Positions 15,401 to 25,156 of a stretch of DNA of 64,000 nt are shown piece by piece. Under the pieces are notes generated by a model. It was given only the letters and a program-made list of their open reading frames with translations, had not been told where the DNA came from and searched no databases. The position numbers and the translations under genes were made by a program. Numbering within the stretch: the stretch's first letter is position 1; every line of letters begins with the position of its first letter. This DNA is from Crambe crambe (taxonomy: Eukaryota > Porifera > Demospongiae > Poecilosclerida > Crambeidae), in the NCBI GenBank assembly GCA_963924555.1, contig OZ004583.1:434001-498000 (forward strand). Direction: 5' to 3'.

Positions 15401-18400
15401 ACACGTACCAACTCGAGCGTGGATCCTCTCCAGTTTACTTGCCATTATCAAAGAGATGCGAAATACCCCCTCACCTGTTCCCCCTGCGATTAGTGCCACT
15501 TGTCCAATGCCACCACCTCTGACCATCAGTGTAGCTGGTAGAAATAGTGGAAGTAGCATGAGTGGTTCAAGTTCCAGTAATGTCGGGAGCATAGTGAGCA
15601 GCACTCCCATGATAGTCACCCCTCAGCACTACACATCCCCTCATTGGCTGGATATCAGCATCAATGCTGCATTGGGATCCCATGCTAAGATCTTCCAATT
15701 TGAAGGGGAACACAGTACAGGTAAAGGCAGTAGTGGCTACAGTAACAGGGTCAACATCCACCCTCAAGCAGGAACTGCTATTTGTCACAATGTCTTTGAT
15801 CTCCTGATCTTCTTGGGCCGCCATTTTGGCTCGAGTTTCTTGCCTGCAGATTTGCTCCCCAAGGACAAAATAGACGAGAAAAAAGATGAAGCCAACGAGA
15901 TTGTGAGCAATTTTTGGCAGATTTTAATGAGGCTTGATGGAGCAAGCGGTCGCAAGGGGAAAGGGTCCATGAAGAGTTTCAAATTCTCACCAAATAAGGG
16001 AATTTTGACAGACCAAGAGCTGTTTTCTAACTCTATCATCGGCCAGCTAATGGGGCTCTTCACCCACGACATCATCAGAGACAACATCTCGCTCATCGAC
16101 AAGCTCCTGAGACTTCTGAGCATTGTGTCCGGTTCCATTCCAAGAACAGAAATGAAATCAGTACCAAAGGAATCACTACTGTCATCTTCAGGAATTTCAA
16201 CCCCTTCCCAACTTGATCAGAACGTGCCTAAGCCAGTTTCATCTCCCACCGAAAAGTATCTTGCATCTTCTTCTAAAGACAGTGAATCGGAGATCAAGGA
16301 TTCATCTGCCAACATCAAGATGTCCATTGTGGCCCCGCCTCTCCTCAGCAGTGTGATATTAGTCCTGACCTCAGGGTTGTGTTCCGAAGAAGGATTGGAA
16401 GAAGCTACAACTATGCTCACAAACCTTTCAAAATGTAGCATCCCAACACGCGAGCAAATTCTCTTCATGCTTCTTGATGGTGTCCGAACGATTGGTAAAA
16501 CCCTGTGCACTCAGATCATCAACTTGGATGAAAGTGTGAACATTAAACTGCAGGAACAGCCTCTGGAGAAGGAATTACTTTCCATCGAAGAAGACACAAT
16601 GCCCAAGCTAAAACCTGTTCCATCTGGTTCGGGAGAGAGCAGTGCTCACACTCTTGGGGGGATTGTGTTACCCACAGTGACGCCAGAGGAGCAACATGTC
16701 GACCACTCCCACGATCTCCATATCCCCACCATGGAACCTCTTACCTGTAAAGGCTCCCAGCAGTCTTTCTTTGTGCGAATGCTTAAAGTTGTTTGCCAAC
16801 TGAGGGAGTCTGCTCAATTGGCCATCAGTCTTGTCAACAAAGGTGCCACACCCACTTCTACTGGTGCCACGCCCCTATCAGCACAAAATGTGGAGATGCA
16901 GTCCACTCCTAGTGCAGAGCCGGCATCCTCATCTGGACCCTCCGACCAGAACCAAGAAGGATCAAGTTCCCATTCCAAGGCTGGGGCCATGCCTGATGTA
17001 CCTGAGGATAAACCAGTTTTCCATGAGGCACTGAGTCAGCAGCTCAAGTTGGACGAGTTATGGGATATTTTGAGTAATTGTCTTGATGCCCTCTCTCGTA
17101 CAGAAGATCCCCATGCTGTGTTTGTGCTTCAGCCTACTGTCGAGGCTTTCTTTTTAGTGCATGCCAACAGCAAGACTGAAGATCAAGCTGGTGGAAAGAA
17201 AAAAACATCAATGGGAGGACTCCTGAGGTCTCGTTCCAACCGTCTCTCCTCTTCACATGCCATAGCAGATGCTGAGAGTAATCCAGCTTCCCCTTCTCCC
17301 TTCAGCCCGCTCCCTAGCACCCCTGGACCCGGGGAAATCGATGCTGACCCCTTTTCACATCTCCCACCTGATACAGCAAAGTTCCTCAAATTTGCAAGTA
17401 AGGGTAGCTAGCATTCATAATCTATGGAGGTAGTATAATAGGAACTCTGCTGTGCACTTTATTCTTCTTCCCTTACAGAGAAACATCGGACTGTCTTGAA
17501 CCAGATCCTTCGTCAAAGCACTATCCCTCTAGCTGATGGACCCTTTGCCGTTTTGGTCAACTACACCAAACTCCTTGACTTTGATATCAAGCGACGTCAC
17601 TTCAGGCATGAGCTGGAGCACATGGATGAGGGACTAAGACGAGAAGACATCGTCCTTCACCTCCGTCGTGACCACGTCTTTGAGGACTCCTTCCGTGAGT
17701 TTCGTCGTCCTTCGGAGGAGCTGAAAGGAAACCTGTACATCCAGTTTGAGGGAGAAGAAGGCCAAGATGTGGGTGGACTCTTGAGGGAGTGGTACATGAT
17801 TATCGCCAGGGAGATGTTCAACCCAAACTATGCCCTATTTCAGTTGACCCCTGGGGATAGGGTGACTTATATTCCAAACCCAAGCTCCCAGATCAACCCC
17901 AACCATCTCGATTACTTCAAATTCATCGGGAAAGTGATAGCCAAGGCCATTTACGACAATAAGTTACTGGATTGTTATTTTACACGATCTTTCTATAAGC
18001 ATATTCTCGGGAAGCAGCTTCACTACACAGACATGGAGGCAGAGGACTACTCCTTCTATCAGGGCATGGTGTACCTGCTAGAACACGACCTCAATGAGAT
18101 GGGCATGGAGCTCTCCTTCAGCATCGAGGTAAGTCTACAAATCACTATTGAACCATTTCAAGATACTATTTACAAGGCAGTAAGAACCCCACCCCCCAAA
18201 TAATGGACACATTTTGGACCCAGCCTTCTGTCCTTTTGTAGAAAAATCATCCTCTTTTGGAGGTTATTTTTGATTATCCTTTCTTGAGAGGTTTGTCCTT
18301 TTCAGATTGTCCTTCATCAGAGGTTCTACAGTTGCTTTTGAGCATCCATTAAAGTCTTTAATGATTATTATGCAGATGGAAGAGTTTGGAAAAACTGTGG

Positions 18401-19224
18401 TGAAAGATCTAAAGCCAAATGGACGAAACATTCCTGTGATTGAGACCAACAAGCGTGAGTACGTGCAGCATGCCTGCAACATGAAGATGAGGGAGTCCAT
18501 CAAGGCACAGATTGATAGCTTCCTAAAGGGTTTCTACGAGATCATTCCAAAAGAGCTCATTTCTATTTTCAATGAGCAGGAACTGGAGTTGCTGATTTCT
18601 GGTCTCCCCACCATTGACATTGATGACCTCAAGGCTAATACTGAGTACCACAAGTACACAGAAAACTCACTGCAGGTGAACATCATTAGAATAGCTTCTA
18701 TAGGTGTGGATTAATTGGAAAGGGTGAAGGTGTAGATATGTGGACTAATTAGAGAGGATATGGTGTGAGCTAATTAGCATTGCTAGGTGTGGATTAATTA
18801 GAATGTATATACCTGTTCAGATTATCTGGTTCTGGAGGGCATTGCGGTCATTTGACCAAGCCGACAGAGCCAACTTCCTACAGTTTGTGACAGGGACCTC
18901 TAAAGTTCCACTGACTGGCTTTGCTGCTCTGGAAGGGATGAATGGAGTCCAGAAATTCCAGATTCACAGAGATGACCGCTCAACAGATAGGCTTCCCTCA
19001 GCCCATACTTGGTAAGTGATTGACTACTTCAGTAGTGGAGGGAGGGAGAAGTGGGGAAAACCCTGGACTGCTGGTCCAATCTTGTATGCTGACTCTTAAT
19101 TTTTCTACATTTCTGCCCTAGCTTCAACCAACTAGACTTGCCACCCTATGAAACGTATGACAAGTTGCGTCATATGCTGCTGACTGCCTGTCAAGAATGT
19201 CCAGAAGGCTTCGGATTTGCTTAG
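2..19224 (+). CDS. HUWE1: HUWE1 orthologue, giant HECT E3 ubiquitin ligase (5' end outside window)
   Basis: Transfers ubiquitin to nuclear and cytosolic substrates. About 4,850 residues in 39 phase-consistent exons are visible; human HUWE1 is about 4,370 in total, so only the first few dozen residues are missing and the middle is longer. Exons: 2-130, 413-499, 555-707, 809-871, 1089-1160, 1231-1462, 1706-1806, 1983-2044, 2106-2293, 2352-2437, 2500-2977, 3035-3115, 3196-3380, 3520-3711, 3801-4322, 4481-4747, 4805-5541, 5634-5756, 6011-6069, 6126-6304, 6406-6927, 7112-7462, 7550-7669, 7731-7949, 8010-8119, 8185-8251, 8472-8529, 8588-10450, 10509-10574, 10717-10934, 11194-11346, 11483-11759, 11924-12364, 12415-14687, 14808-17397, 17479-18128, 18376-18675, 18821-19011, 19122-19224. 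Human-like blocks include [25 protein letters not shown] and the terminal SEGFGLA-type end (PEGFGFA, stop at 19222). Domain order is DUF908/DUF913, UBA, UIM, WWE, acidic region, UBM repeats, HECT. Boundaries near 10574/10717 are least certain. Confidence 0.96.
896..1011. repeat. (GTAT)n microsatellite
   Basis: Two runs of a GTAT tetranucleotide lie in a HUWE1 intron, separated by about 20 bases. They read open in several frames but encode nothing meaningful. Confidence 0.95.
1494..1680. repeat. Polypyrimidine minisatellite in a HUWE1 intron
   Basis: About 190 bases of almost pure C/T on the + strand are built from degenerate copies of a CCTCCCCTCCCTCTTTTCAC-type unit. It occupies most of the intron between 1462 and 1706. 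Confidence 0.9.
3414..3461. repeat. (GA)n microsatellite
   Basis: An uninterrupted GA dinucleotide run of about 23 units lies in the HUWE1 intron following the exon that ends at 3380. Confidence 0.95.
6779..6895 (+). other. HUWE1: UBA domain of HUWE1
   Basis: Encodes a ubiquitin-associated three-helix bundle. The MGF loop is visible ([15 protein letters not shown]), followed by [11 protein letters not shown]. It lies directly after a 21-bp tandem repeat (about 6661-6730) encoding Ala/Thr/Gly/Pro and a polyproline run, which look like a flexible linker. Confidence 0.92.
6945..7085. repeat. Imperfect ACATGTGGCAT-type tandem repeat
   Basis: The intron between the UBA and UIM exons is largely built from degenerate copies of a unit resembling TTACATGTGGCATGTA. 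The unit is itself partly palindromic (ACATGT). Confidence 0.75.
7127..7180 (+). other. HUWE1: Ubiquitin-interacting motif (UIM) of HUWE1
   Basis: The motif [16 protein letters not shown] has the UIM consensus: an acidic patch, a hydrophobic position, the central Ala and the Ser. It sits about 75 residues after the UBA, as in human HUWE1 (there EEDQMMRAIAMSLGQD), and is followed by a Lys/Glu-rich helix. Confidence 0.93.
8010..8529 (+). other. HUWE1: WWE domain of HUWE1, split over three exons
   Basis: Exons 8010-8119, 8185-8251 and 8472-8529 together encode [18 protein letters not shown], then [18 protein letters not shown], then [12 protein letters not shown]. The paired Trp and the Tyr/Phe strand pattern match the WWE fold (poly-ADP-ribose binding in the family). 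The second of its two introns houses a tRNA gene on the opposite strand. Confidence 0.88.
8337..8418 (-). tRNA. tRNA-Ser, anticodon CGA
   Basis: The minus strand reads as a complete serine tRNA. A 7-bp acceptor stem pairs GCACTGA with TCAGTGC, and the discriminator base is G as usual for tRNA-Ser. The A box is TGGCCGAGTGG, the anticodon loop ACTCGAAA carries CGA, there is a class II variable arm, and the T arm is GGTTCGAATCC. CCA is not encoded and there is no tRNA intron. A T run follows on the minus strand (the A run at about 8330-8335 on +), as expected for Pol III termination. It lies inside a HUWE1 intron, antisense to the host gene. Confidence 0.95.
10509..11759 (+). other. HUWE1: Acidic low-complexity region of HUWE1
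   Basis: Four exons encode long Glu/Asp runs, for example the Glu/Asp tract at 11625-11690. Human HUWE1 has the same kind of segment between its WWE and UBM parts. A polyglutamine tract from CAA repeats (10226-10262) lies just upstream. Probably disordered. Confidence 0.8.
14530..14999 (+). other. HUWE1: UBM-like ubiquitin-binding repeats of HUWE1
   Basis: Repeated leucine-proline helices are visible: [49 protein letters not shown] and [12 protein letters not shown]. This is the ubiquitin-binding-motif cluster of HUWE1. The intron at 14688-14807 falls inside the cluster, after the EE of the second repeat. Confidence 0.88.
17479..19221 (+). other. HUWE1: HECT catalytic domain of HUWE1
   Basis: Four exons encode the E3 domain, from [18 protein letters not shown] through [34 protein letters not shown] and [13 protein letters not shown] to the catalytic loop SAHTCFNQLDLP and the C terminus EGFGFA. 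The catalytic Cys codon is split, TG at 19010-19011 and C at 19122. All expected landmarks are present, so the enzyme should be active. Confidence 0.96.
18185..18370. repeat. Dispersed repeat, copy 1 (in HUWE1 intron)
   Basis: This intron segment begins GGACCCAGCCTTCTGTCCTT and contains repeated TTTGTCCTTTTCAGA / GTCCTTCATCAGAGG-like phrases. A relative sits in an UNC79 intron at 62775-62990 in the same orientation. Confidence 0.6.
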
Positions 19225-19248
19225 GCAAAAAGACAAACTTATTTGTAC

Positions 19249-19254
19249 ATTAAA
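19249..19254 (+). terminator. Candidate HUWE1 polyadenylation signal
   Basis: An ATTAAA hexamer lies about 25 bases after the HUWE1 stop and is followed by an A/T-rich stretch. A second candidate region with AATAAT/ATAAAG hexamers lies at 19340-19405. The convergent gene ends near 19.5 kb, so the 3' UTRs are adjacent or overlapping. Confidence 0.4.
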
Positions 19255-19471
19255 AAATTTTTGCAGACTTATAAGTTGCTGAGTTTGCAGATTCAAAAAA
19301 CCTCCCTTGAAGATTAAGCTTGGCTATTTATTGTAATTATAATAATTATAGCTATTCTAGAATTCTCTTATTGTCACAAAACACCTCATCTTGTATCATA
19401 AAGAAATATAATTATCAAGGTTAATTAACAGGGGTTTTCCTAGGGAAAGGGTTAGGAATGGTGTGTGTGAT

Positions 19472-19585
19472 AGAGTATACCTGAAGTGATGGCTGCAGAA
19501 GGAGCTTTATAATCCTGACAAATTGGTTAGAGTATACCTGAAGTGATGGCTGCAGAAGGAGCTTTATAGTCCTGACAAATTGGTT
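19472..19585. repeat. 57-bp tandem duplication at the end of the minus-strand gene
   Basis: Two nearly identical copies start at 19472 and 19529 (AGAGTATACCTGAAGTGATG...). Each contains, on the minus strand, the sequence ACTTCAG|GTATAC, which could serve as a splice donor or be read through. The length is a multiple of three. Confidence 0.85.
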
Positions 19586-22328
19586 GTGGGTTAGGGGAGT
19601 GGTCGTTACAACAGGTTGTTCTAGAGTAACTTGATGGAGTAGGGATGGGGTCACTGCAATGGGTCATTCCTGTGTGATCCGATCGACTCGGAGTGGGTGG
19701 GTGGCTATTGCAATAGGTTGTTCTTGCATGATCCGATGGAGTGGGTGGGTGCCCATTGCAATGGGTTGTTCCTGCATGATCCGACGGAGTGGATGGGTGG
19801 CCATTGCAATGGGTTGTTCCTGCATGATCCGACGGAGTGGATGGGTGGCCATTGCAATGGGTTGTTCCTGCGTGATCCGACGGAGTGGATGGGTGGCCAT
19901 TGCAATGGGTTGTTCCTGCGTGATCCGATGGAGTGGGTGGGTGCCCATTGCAATGGGTTGTTCCTGCGTGATCCGACGGAGTGGATGGGTGGCCATTGCA
20001 ATGGGTCGTTCCTGCCAACGGAGTGAGTGGGTGGCCATTGCAATGGGTCGTTCCTGCCAACGGAGTGAGTGGGTGGCCATTGCAATGGGTCGTTCCTGCG
20101 TGATCCGACGGAGTGAGTGGGTGGCCATTGCAATGGGTCGTTCCTGCGTGATCCGACGGAGTGAGTGGGTGGCCATTGCAATGGGTCGTTCCTGCGTGAT
20201 CCGACGGAGTGAGTGGGTGGCCATTGCAATGGGTCGTTCCTGCGTGATCCGACGGAGTGAGTGGGTGGCCATTGCAATGGGTCGTTCCTGCGTGATCCGA
20301 TGGAGTGGGTGGGTGGCCATTGCAATGGGTCGTTCCTGTGTGATCCAATGGAGTGGGTGGGTGGTCATTGCTATCCATGTGATTTGGTGGAATAGAGGAG
20401 AAGCCATTGCAGTGGGTAGTGTTTGTGTGATCCAGTGGAGCAGGAGTGGAAAAAGGGCTACTGGAATGGGTTCCAACTTGATTCAATGGGGGAAAGGAGA
20501 AACTATTGTGATGGGTTGTCTCTAATTGAGCATGGGATGTGCCATTGCAATGGGTTGCCCTGGTGATGTGATTGGATGGAGTGTGGGAGGTGCCATTAAT
20601 CGTAGCCATCGTCCCTGTGGTGTGGTTCAATGGAGCACAGTTTTGGTGGGTTGAAGGGGATGAGTGACTGTCTTGGGGTGTACTTGTGTGCAAGTGGCAG
20701 AAGTGCATGTGATTGAGAGAGGGAGGCTCTGGAGAGCGCAGAGGGTAAACTGCTGGACTGAGGTTGTTGGAGTGGTGAGGACAGCAGGGTGGGATCAATG
20801 CTAGAGGCTGGTGTGCCTGAGGTGATGACATCAAGGATTGTTACAGTAACATTCATATTATATTAAGGCCTAGCTGTAAGTGTGGCTGAAATGGAAGTAC
20901 CTCATTATTGGAGGGATTTGCACTAGGTGATGGAGATGGATCTATCCGAGGGGGTGGAGGCACCTCGTTGGGGAGAGACATGGGAGCATGGAGGAGCCCA
21001 TTGGGACGAGAACAGAGCTCATAGTCACTCTCTGCCCAGTAATGTTTGTCTTGTGACGTCACCACTAGATCATCAAATAGAACAAAGAAATTTCACCTTA
21101 CAATACAATACTACATGTAGGAAACAAAACAAATTCACCCTCAGAGTCTTCGAAGCCTGTCTCTGAAGTCTCCCCTTTCAACCTTGCAACCTTTGATGCC
21201 GGAGCCGACTGCGTCCTCTTCCACCTCTTCTTCCTTCTTCCTGCCTCCACTGAACCAGCCCCCTCGGACTGAGTGTCTGAGTAGTGGGTAGAGGTGATGT
21301 AATCGCTATGGAAACCAATAGGCAGATAACCATAGTTGCTGACATCAGCACTATCAATGCAAGATTCTTTAGACTGAAAGGAAGGATAAAGTAATGGTAT
21401 AAGCAGTCACGAAATGTGCTTACTCAGCAAGCTATGGACAGTACATACATACATACATACATACATACCTCCTCATTCTGTATATTGGCCATGATTGGCT
21501 TCCTACATGGAGTCTCATCTTCAGAGGATGAAGACGAGCTTTTTTCTCCTTTTAGCCTCTTCCTGTGCTCCATCATCTCTTGGTGTGCCATCTCCTCCTC
21601 ATCCCAATTGATCTCCTTCTTCACCCTCACCACCTGAATGACGGCAGAGGGAAAACAAAAATGAACTTCAGGATGACCAAGGACAGCCAACTCATCAAGG
21701 TAGTAAAGGTTAAGAGGTCATAGCTAAAGGCATGTAAGCTAGCTAGTCAGCACCACCTTTTCACGGATTTTTTCAGTTACTTCTGGATCCAGAGTTATTG
21801 CCTCTTCTTCTTCACTCGACTGATACTCATCATTCAGTTCTGAGTTTTAAAAGATATGCCATTACTTAGTGTATGGTATCTCAAGAGGTTCACATACACA
21901 TACATACACATACTTGTAAATTTCCTGCTATTGCAATTATCAGGAAAGAGTTTCTCCACTTGAGCATTGAAAGCTGCTTCATCAGAGAAATCCACCAGTG
22001 TCCCTCCAACCTCGTCCGAGTCATAATCACGGTCATACTGCATTGTCAACGAAATAGCCACATTATTTGAAGTCGTGTTATTGGGAGGGAGCAATAACGA
22101 CTACAGAAGGGGAACCATATGCAGTGAAGGGAAGAGGAGAAAGCAACCTCCTCCCCCTCCTCAGACCAAGAGGCATTAGCTAGCTACCTTATCAAATATT
22201 CGCTGAAAGATGGAAGAGAAAGTGATGGCGTTCCTCTGGATCATTTTTTCAAGGTCAAATTCTTCGTCCTCACTAGAGCTGCTGGAAGAGTCTTCTTCAA
22301 TCTCTAGCCTCTCCTGGAAACCCGCCAT
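19527..22328 (-). CDS. Unidentified acidic nuclear-type protein with a 16-residue tandem repeat tail
   Basis: Seven phase-consistent exons: 22188-22328 (ATG at 22328), 21914-22037, 21757-21839, 21469-21633, 21139-21373, 20901-21049, and a long last exon from about 20828 down. The start MAGFQERLEIEEDSSSSSSE is followed by an acidic stretch and a short helix with FSSIFQRIFDKYDRDYDSDE. Then come Ser/Glu runs, a basic patch GRRKKRWKR (possible nuclear localisation signal), a proline-rich segment, and about 14 copies of a unit like GTTHCNGHPSTPSDHA. The C terminus is uncertain because a 57-bp duplication repeats the end of the frame. The FDKYDRDYDSDE segment is faintly like the CENP-A-binding Scm3/HJURP core; I do not rely on that. 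The gene is convergent with HUWE1. Confidence 0.7.
19685..20345 (-). repeat. 48-bp minisatellite coding a 16-residue repeat
   Basis: About 14 tandem copies of a 48-bp unit (two are 42 bp) encode THCNGHPxTPSDHAGT on the minus strand. Because period and deletions are multiples of three, several frames on both strands stay open, which creates long artefactual + strand frames. Copies differ mainly at the Ser/Leu/Pro position after HP. Confidence 0.92.
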
Positions 22329-22420
22329 TTTTACTTTACTAATAACGATCCCTTACCAGGCATGAAACTAACCTCTCGATCGGGGCGCGGCGCGGGCCGG
22401 GGCGGGCCGTGGGAAGGGCT

Positions 22421-22540
22421 AGCCAGCCCCAGGCACTTCCGGAACTCCAGCCAGCGCAAGGGTCTGGTAACACACAATACTTTTGACTTGTGTGTTACAA
22501 GACCCTTACGCTGGAGTTCCCGAAGTGCTTGGGGCTGGCT
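22421..22540. repeat. Inverted repeat (hairpin) upstream of the minus-strand gene
   Basis: The arm 22421-22476 (AGCCAGCCCCAGGCACTTCC...) is complementary, with a few mismatches, to 22488-22540 (...GAAGTGCTTGGGGCTGGCT). A loop of about 11 bases separates them. A GC-rich block (22380-22415) precedes it. It lies about 90 bp upstream of the ATG at 22328, in the likely promoter or 5' UTR. Confidence 0.85.
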
Positions 22541-22876
22541 GCGCCAGAGTAGTACTCCCCAGACCAGTTAAGACCCTATCATACCTCTAACTGAGCAAAA
22601 TTATATTATCATTGTAGCACACTCGTTATCCCAATCCTAGTTGCAGCTGATTCATAAAAAAATAATGCTCAACTGCTCTTTTTATGGACATTTTCATCCC
22701 AATAAGTTCTGTACATAATATACTTATTTCTTGAAGTGAGAATATCTCTCTCCCAAACTGCTTTTGCATGCTGTACGTAAGTTACCAAAGTTTGACCATC
22801 TTCCGTTGCTACGGCTTGTTGACTACCATTACTATACAACAAGTAAGTTATAGGCCACAAATTTGCATAAATTTTG
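22541..22876. other. Intergenic, nothing recognised
   Basis: A/T-rich sequence with only short frames on either strand and no recognisable protein, RNA gene or repeat boundary. It may belong to the foldback element that follows. Confidence 0.5.
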
Positions 22877-23997
22877 TTTTTAGTTACAAGGGACACATGT
22901 TACAAGAACATTCCTACAACGAGGGTCAGCGGAACTTACCAGCTTAAGAAATAGCTAGTAATATTGTGTGCGCAGGAATGCGATTAAAGGGAGGCCACAA
23001 ATTTCTACGGCTTCTAAATTATCCATCAAGTGGGACCAACAATACAGCCAGACAATGAACTGGCTACGATGCACAATCTCATTTGCACTACTAAGATCAG
23101 CCATCCAGTGCATTTCCAAAGGCCACGCATTCAAATGCTCACCAGTGGATTTGGTGATGGCGGAGTCTGACATGGACATTCACTTATTTCCACATTGTTA
23201 GTTTACAAGTTACTATACTATACAACACGGAGTGTCCGCTCATGCGGAAAAATTTGCAATCCTGGTATCCACGATTTTAACCTGTAGCATTTCTGTGGCT
23301 ACACAGCCTGTACGGGAGTTGCATGCCTTCTCTCCGCCTTTGGCGGGTCTATACGCCCTTGGTTTGCATAAGACTAGACAGAACTGCGTCTCTAGTTCTT
23401 TAATCGCATTCCTGCGCACACAATGTGCTTGCGCAATATTATTAGTCGTGAAGGGTCTGTCGTCCATCTAGCTAACTCGAGCGTACTAGCTATTCATTTC
23501 TTAAGCTGGTAAGTTCCGCTAACTGACCGTCTCCCATTGTTGTAGCAAGTTATTAGTGCCATTATTGTGATATAATAGCAATTATTGTAGTTTAATTAGC
23601 TAGAAAAGTCCCCATATCGTCCCCATATCGTGGTTATAAAGCGTGCGTCTCCAGCAAGTTATTAGTGCCATCATTGTTGTAAGGAAGAAAATTGTGTGGT
23701 TTCCATTATTGTGGTATAATTAGCAATTATTATGGTTTAATCAGCTAGAAAAGTCCCCATATCGTGGTTATGAAGTGTGCGTCTCCCATTATTGTGGTAT
23801 AGTCGGCAAGTTATTATAGTGGTAAGGAAGAAAAGGGTGTGGTTTCCATTATCGTGGTATAATTTGCAATTATTGTGGTTTAATTAGCTAGAAAAGCCCC
23901 CATATCGTGGTTATGAAGTGTGCGTCTTATTGTGGTATAGTCTTTGTTGTATTGTAGGAATGTTTTTGTAACATGTGTCCCTTGTAACTAAAAACAA
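22877..23997. mobile_element. Foldback element of about 1.1 kb (non-autonomous DNA transposon candidate)
   Basis: The outer arms are inverted. 22877-22919 (TTTTTAGTTACAAGGGACAC...) matches the reverse complement of 23954-23996 (...GTCCCTTGTAACTAAAAA). An inner pair is also inverted: 22924-22989 (AGCGGAACTTACCAGCTTAA ... CAGGAATGCGATTAAAG) against 23395-23525. No transposase is visible; internal frames are under 80 codons. Target-site duplications were not identified, so exact ends are approximate. Confidence 0.6.
23541..23950. repeat. Tandem repeat with unit of roughly 115-130 bp
   Basis: Three degenerate copies share GTTTAATTAGCTAGAAAAG, CCCCATATCGTGGTTATGAAG and TGCGTCTCC, each followed by an ATTATTGTGGTATA-type phrase. 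They lie inside the right half of the foldback element. Confidence 0.75.
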
Positions 23998-24217
23998 GTA
24001 AAATATTTGTGATTGCATTTTTTTTTTTTTGGCATTATTTTACCCTGCGTCTCCGGTCCTGGCCTGGCAATAGCCTATGTATTACAATAGCTCCTGCAGC
24101 GAGTGTTAGGTGTGCGTGTATGGGACGCACTGTTGTGACTCCAAGGCCAGGCAACACTTGCAGTGCAGCTCCCTAAGGCAACCAAAGAGTTTGAAGTATA
24201 AATATCTCTTTCAAACG

Positions 24218-24290
24218 GCATTTTTAGCCCATCGGTTAGTGCTGCTTGCTATTGAACGTGTGGTATCTGTTTGATTCTCGTATTCTTTTC
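24218..24290 (+). repeat. Possible tRNA-derived SINE head
   Basis: TAGCCCATCGGTTAGTGC resembles a Pol III A box and TGTTTGATTCTCG, about 40 bases on, resembles a B box. The stem pairing of a true tRNA is not evident. This could be a tRNA-related SINE or a decayed tRNA; weak call. Confidence 0.25.
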
Positions 24291-24593
24291 AATCTTTGAA
24301 AATTTTTCCAAGTGTCCTGGTGCTTGGACTGGTGGCCTGAATGGACCTATCCCAGTGCTGGGATTGGAGACACAGCCTTAATTTTAAGCTGCTAAGAATT
24401 AGATTGCGAGCACGCTGCTAGAAATAATAATATCTTTGCTTACTGTTAGGAAAGTCTCATTGTGGTAACCTCGCATTTGGTGCATGGAACAATATGTTTA
24501 CCAGCTAAATGGTGTGTGTGTGGGTTGTACATTGAGTGGTTTTAAACAGAAAAATGGGCTTGGCTCTGATTGTGTCATGAAATTTAGAAGTCA

Positions 24594-24672
24594 AAAACCA
24601 AAATTTACATATTATTATAGAGAATTACTGCTTCTTTGTGTGAGAGGCCACCAGCTATTGTTCTGAACAATA
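24594..24672. repeat. Direct repeat, copy 1
   Basis: The sequence AAAACCAAAATTTACATA ... CTTTGTGTGAGAGGCCACCA ... CTGAACAATAGT recurs at 25157-25231 with small indels. Both copies are followed by a CCCCTCAACCAACCTGCA block. Confidence 0.85.
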
Positions 24673-24754
24673 GTGGTACTGCTACCTTACGTAAATAAGT
24701 CCCCCTCAACCAACCTGCAATCCTCTGTTAGGCCAAGCAAACTTGATTGTTATT

Positions 24755-24755
<1 letters not shown>

Positions 24756-24791
<36 letters not shown>
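24756..24791. repeat. Homopolymer C tract
   Basis: An uninterrupted run of 36 C. The exact length is prone to sequencing error. Confidence 0.95.
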
Positions 24792-24792
<1 letters not shown>

Positions 24793-25156
24793 TTGTACAA
24801 TCTCATGAATAATTAATTGCAATGCGCATGAGCAGTAGTGCACATGAGAAGAAGCTAGATCTATTGTGCAACAATTATCAGACTTGGTCAGTCTATTCAT
24901 GCTGTCAGCAAAGTCACGAACCTGTTAAAAAAAGAACCAAGTCATAAATTCATTTTATCATTGCTCAGCATGCTTTTTTATTATGATATTTTTGATAATG
25001 AATAATTAATAATTACCGCCCACCCGCTTCCCGCATCCTATTAAGCAGGAAGTGATTTGGGAAACTAATAATGTACTTTGCTTGGCCTTAGTAGCCCAAC
25101 TCTAAAGCCACAATTCTGTCCTTTTGCATGTTGCAAGATTAAGGTACTGGCACAAA

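Noticed and set aside
19659-20525. A 288-codon open frame on the + strand (WVAIAMGRSCVIRRSE repeats)
   Set aside because: It is a mirror of the 48-bp minisatellite whose minus-strand frame continues a spliced gene. Long openness follows from the repeat period being a multiple of three.
24756-24791. Functional G-quadruplex at the C/G homopolymer
   Set aside because: Possible on the minus strand, but the run is most simply an unstable homopolymer and no gene lies nearby.
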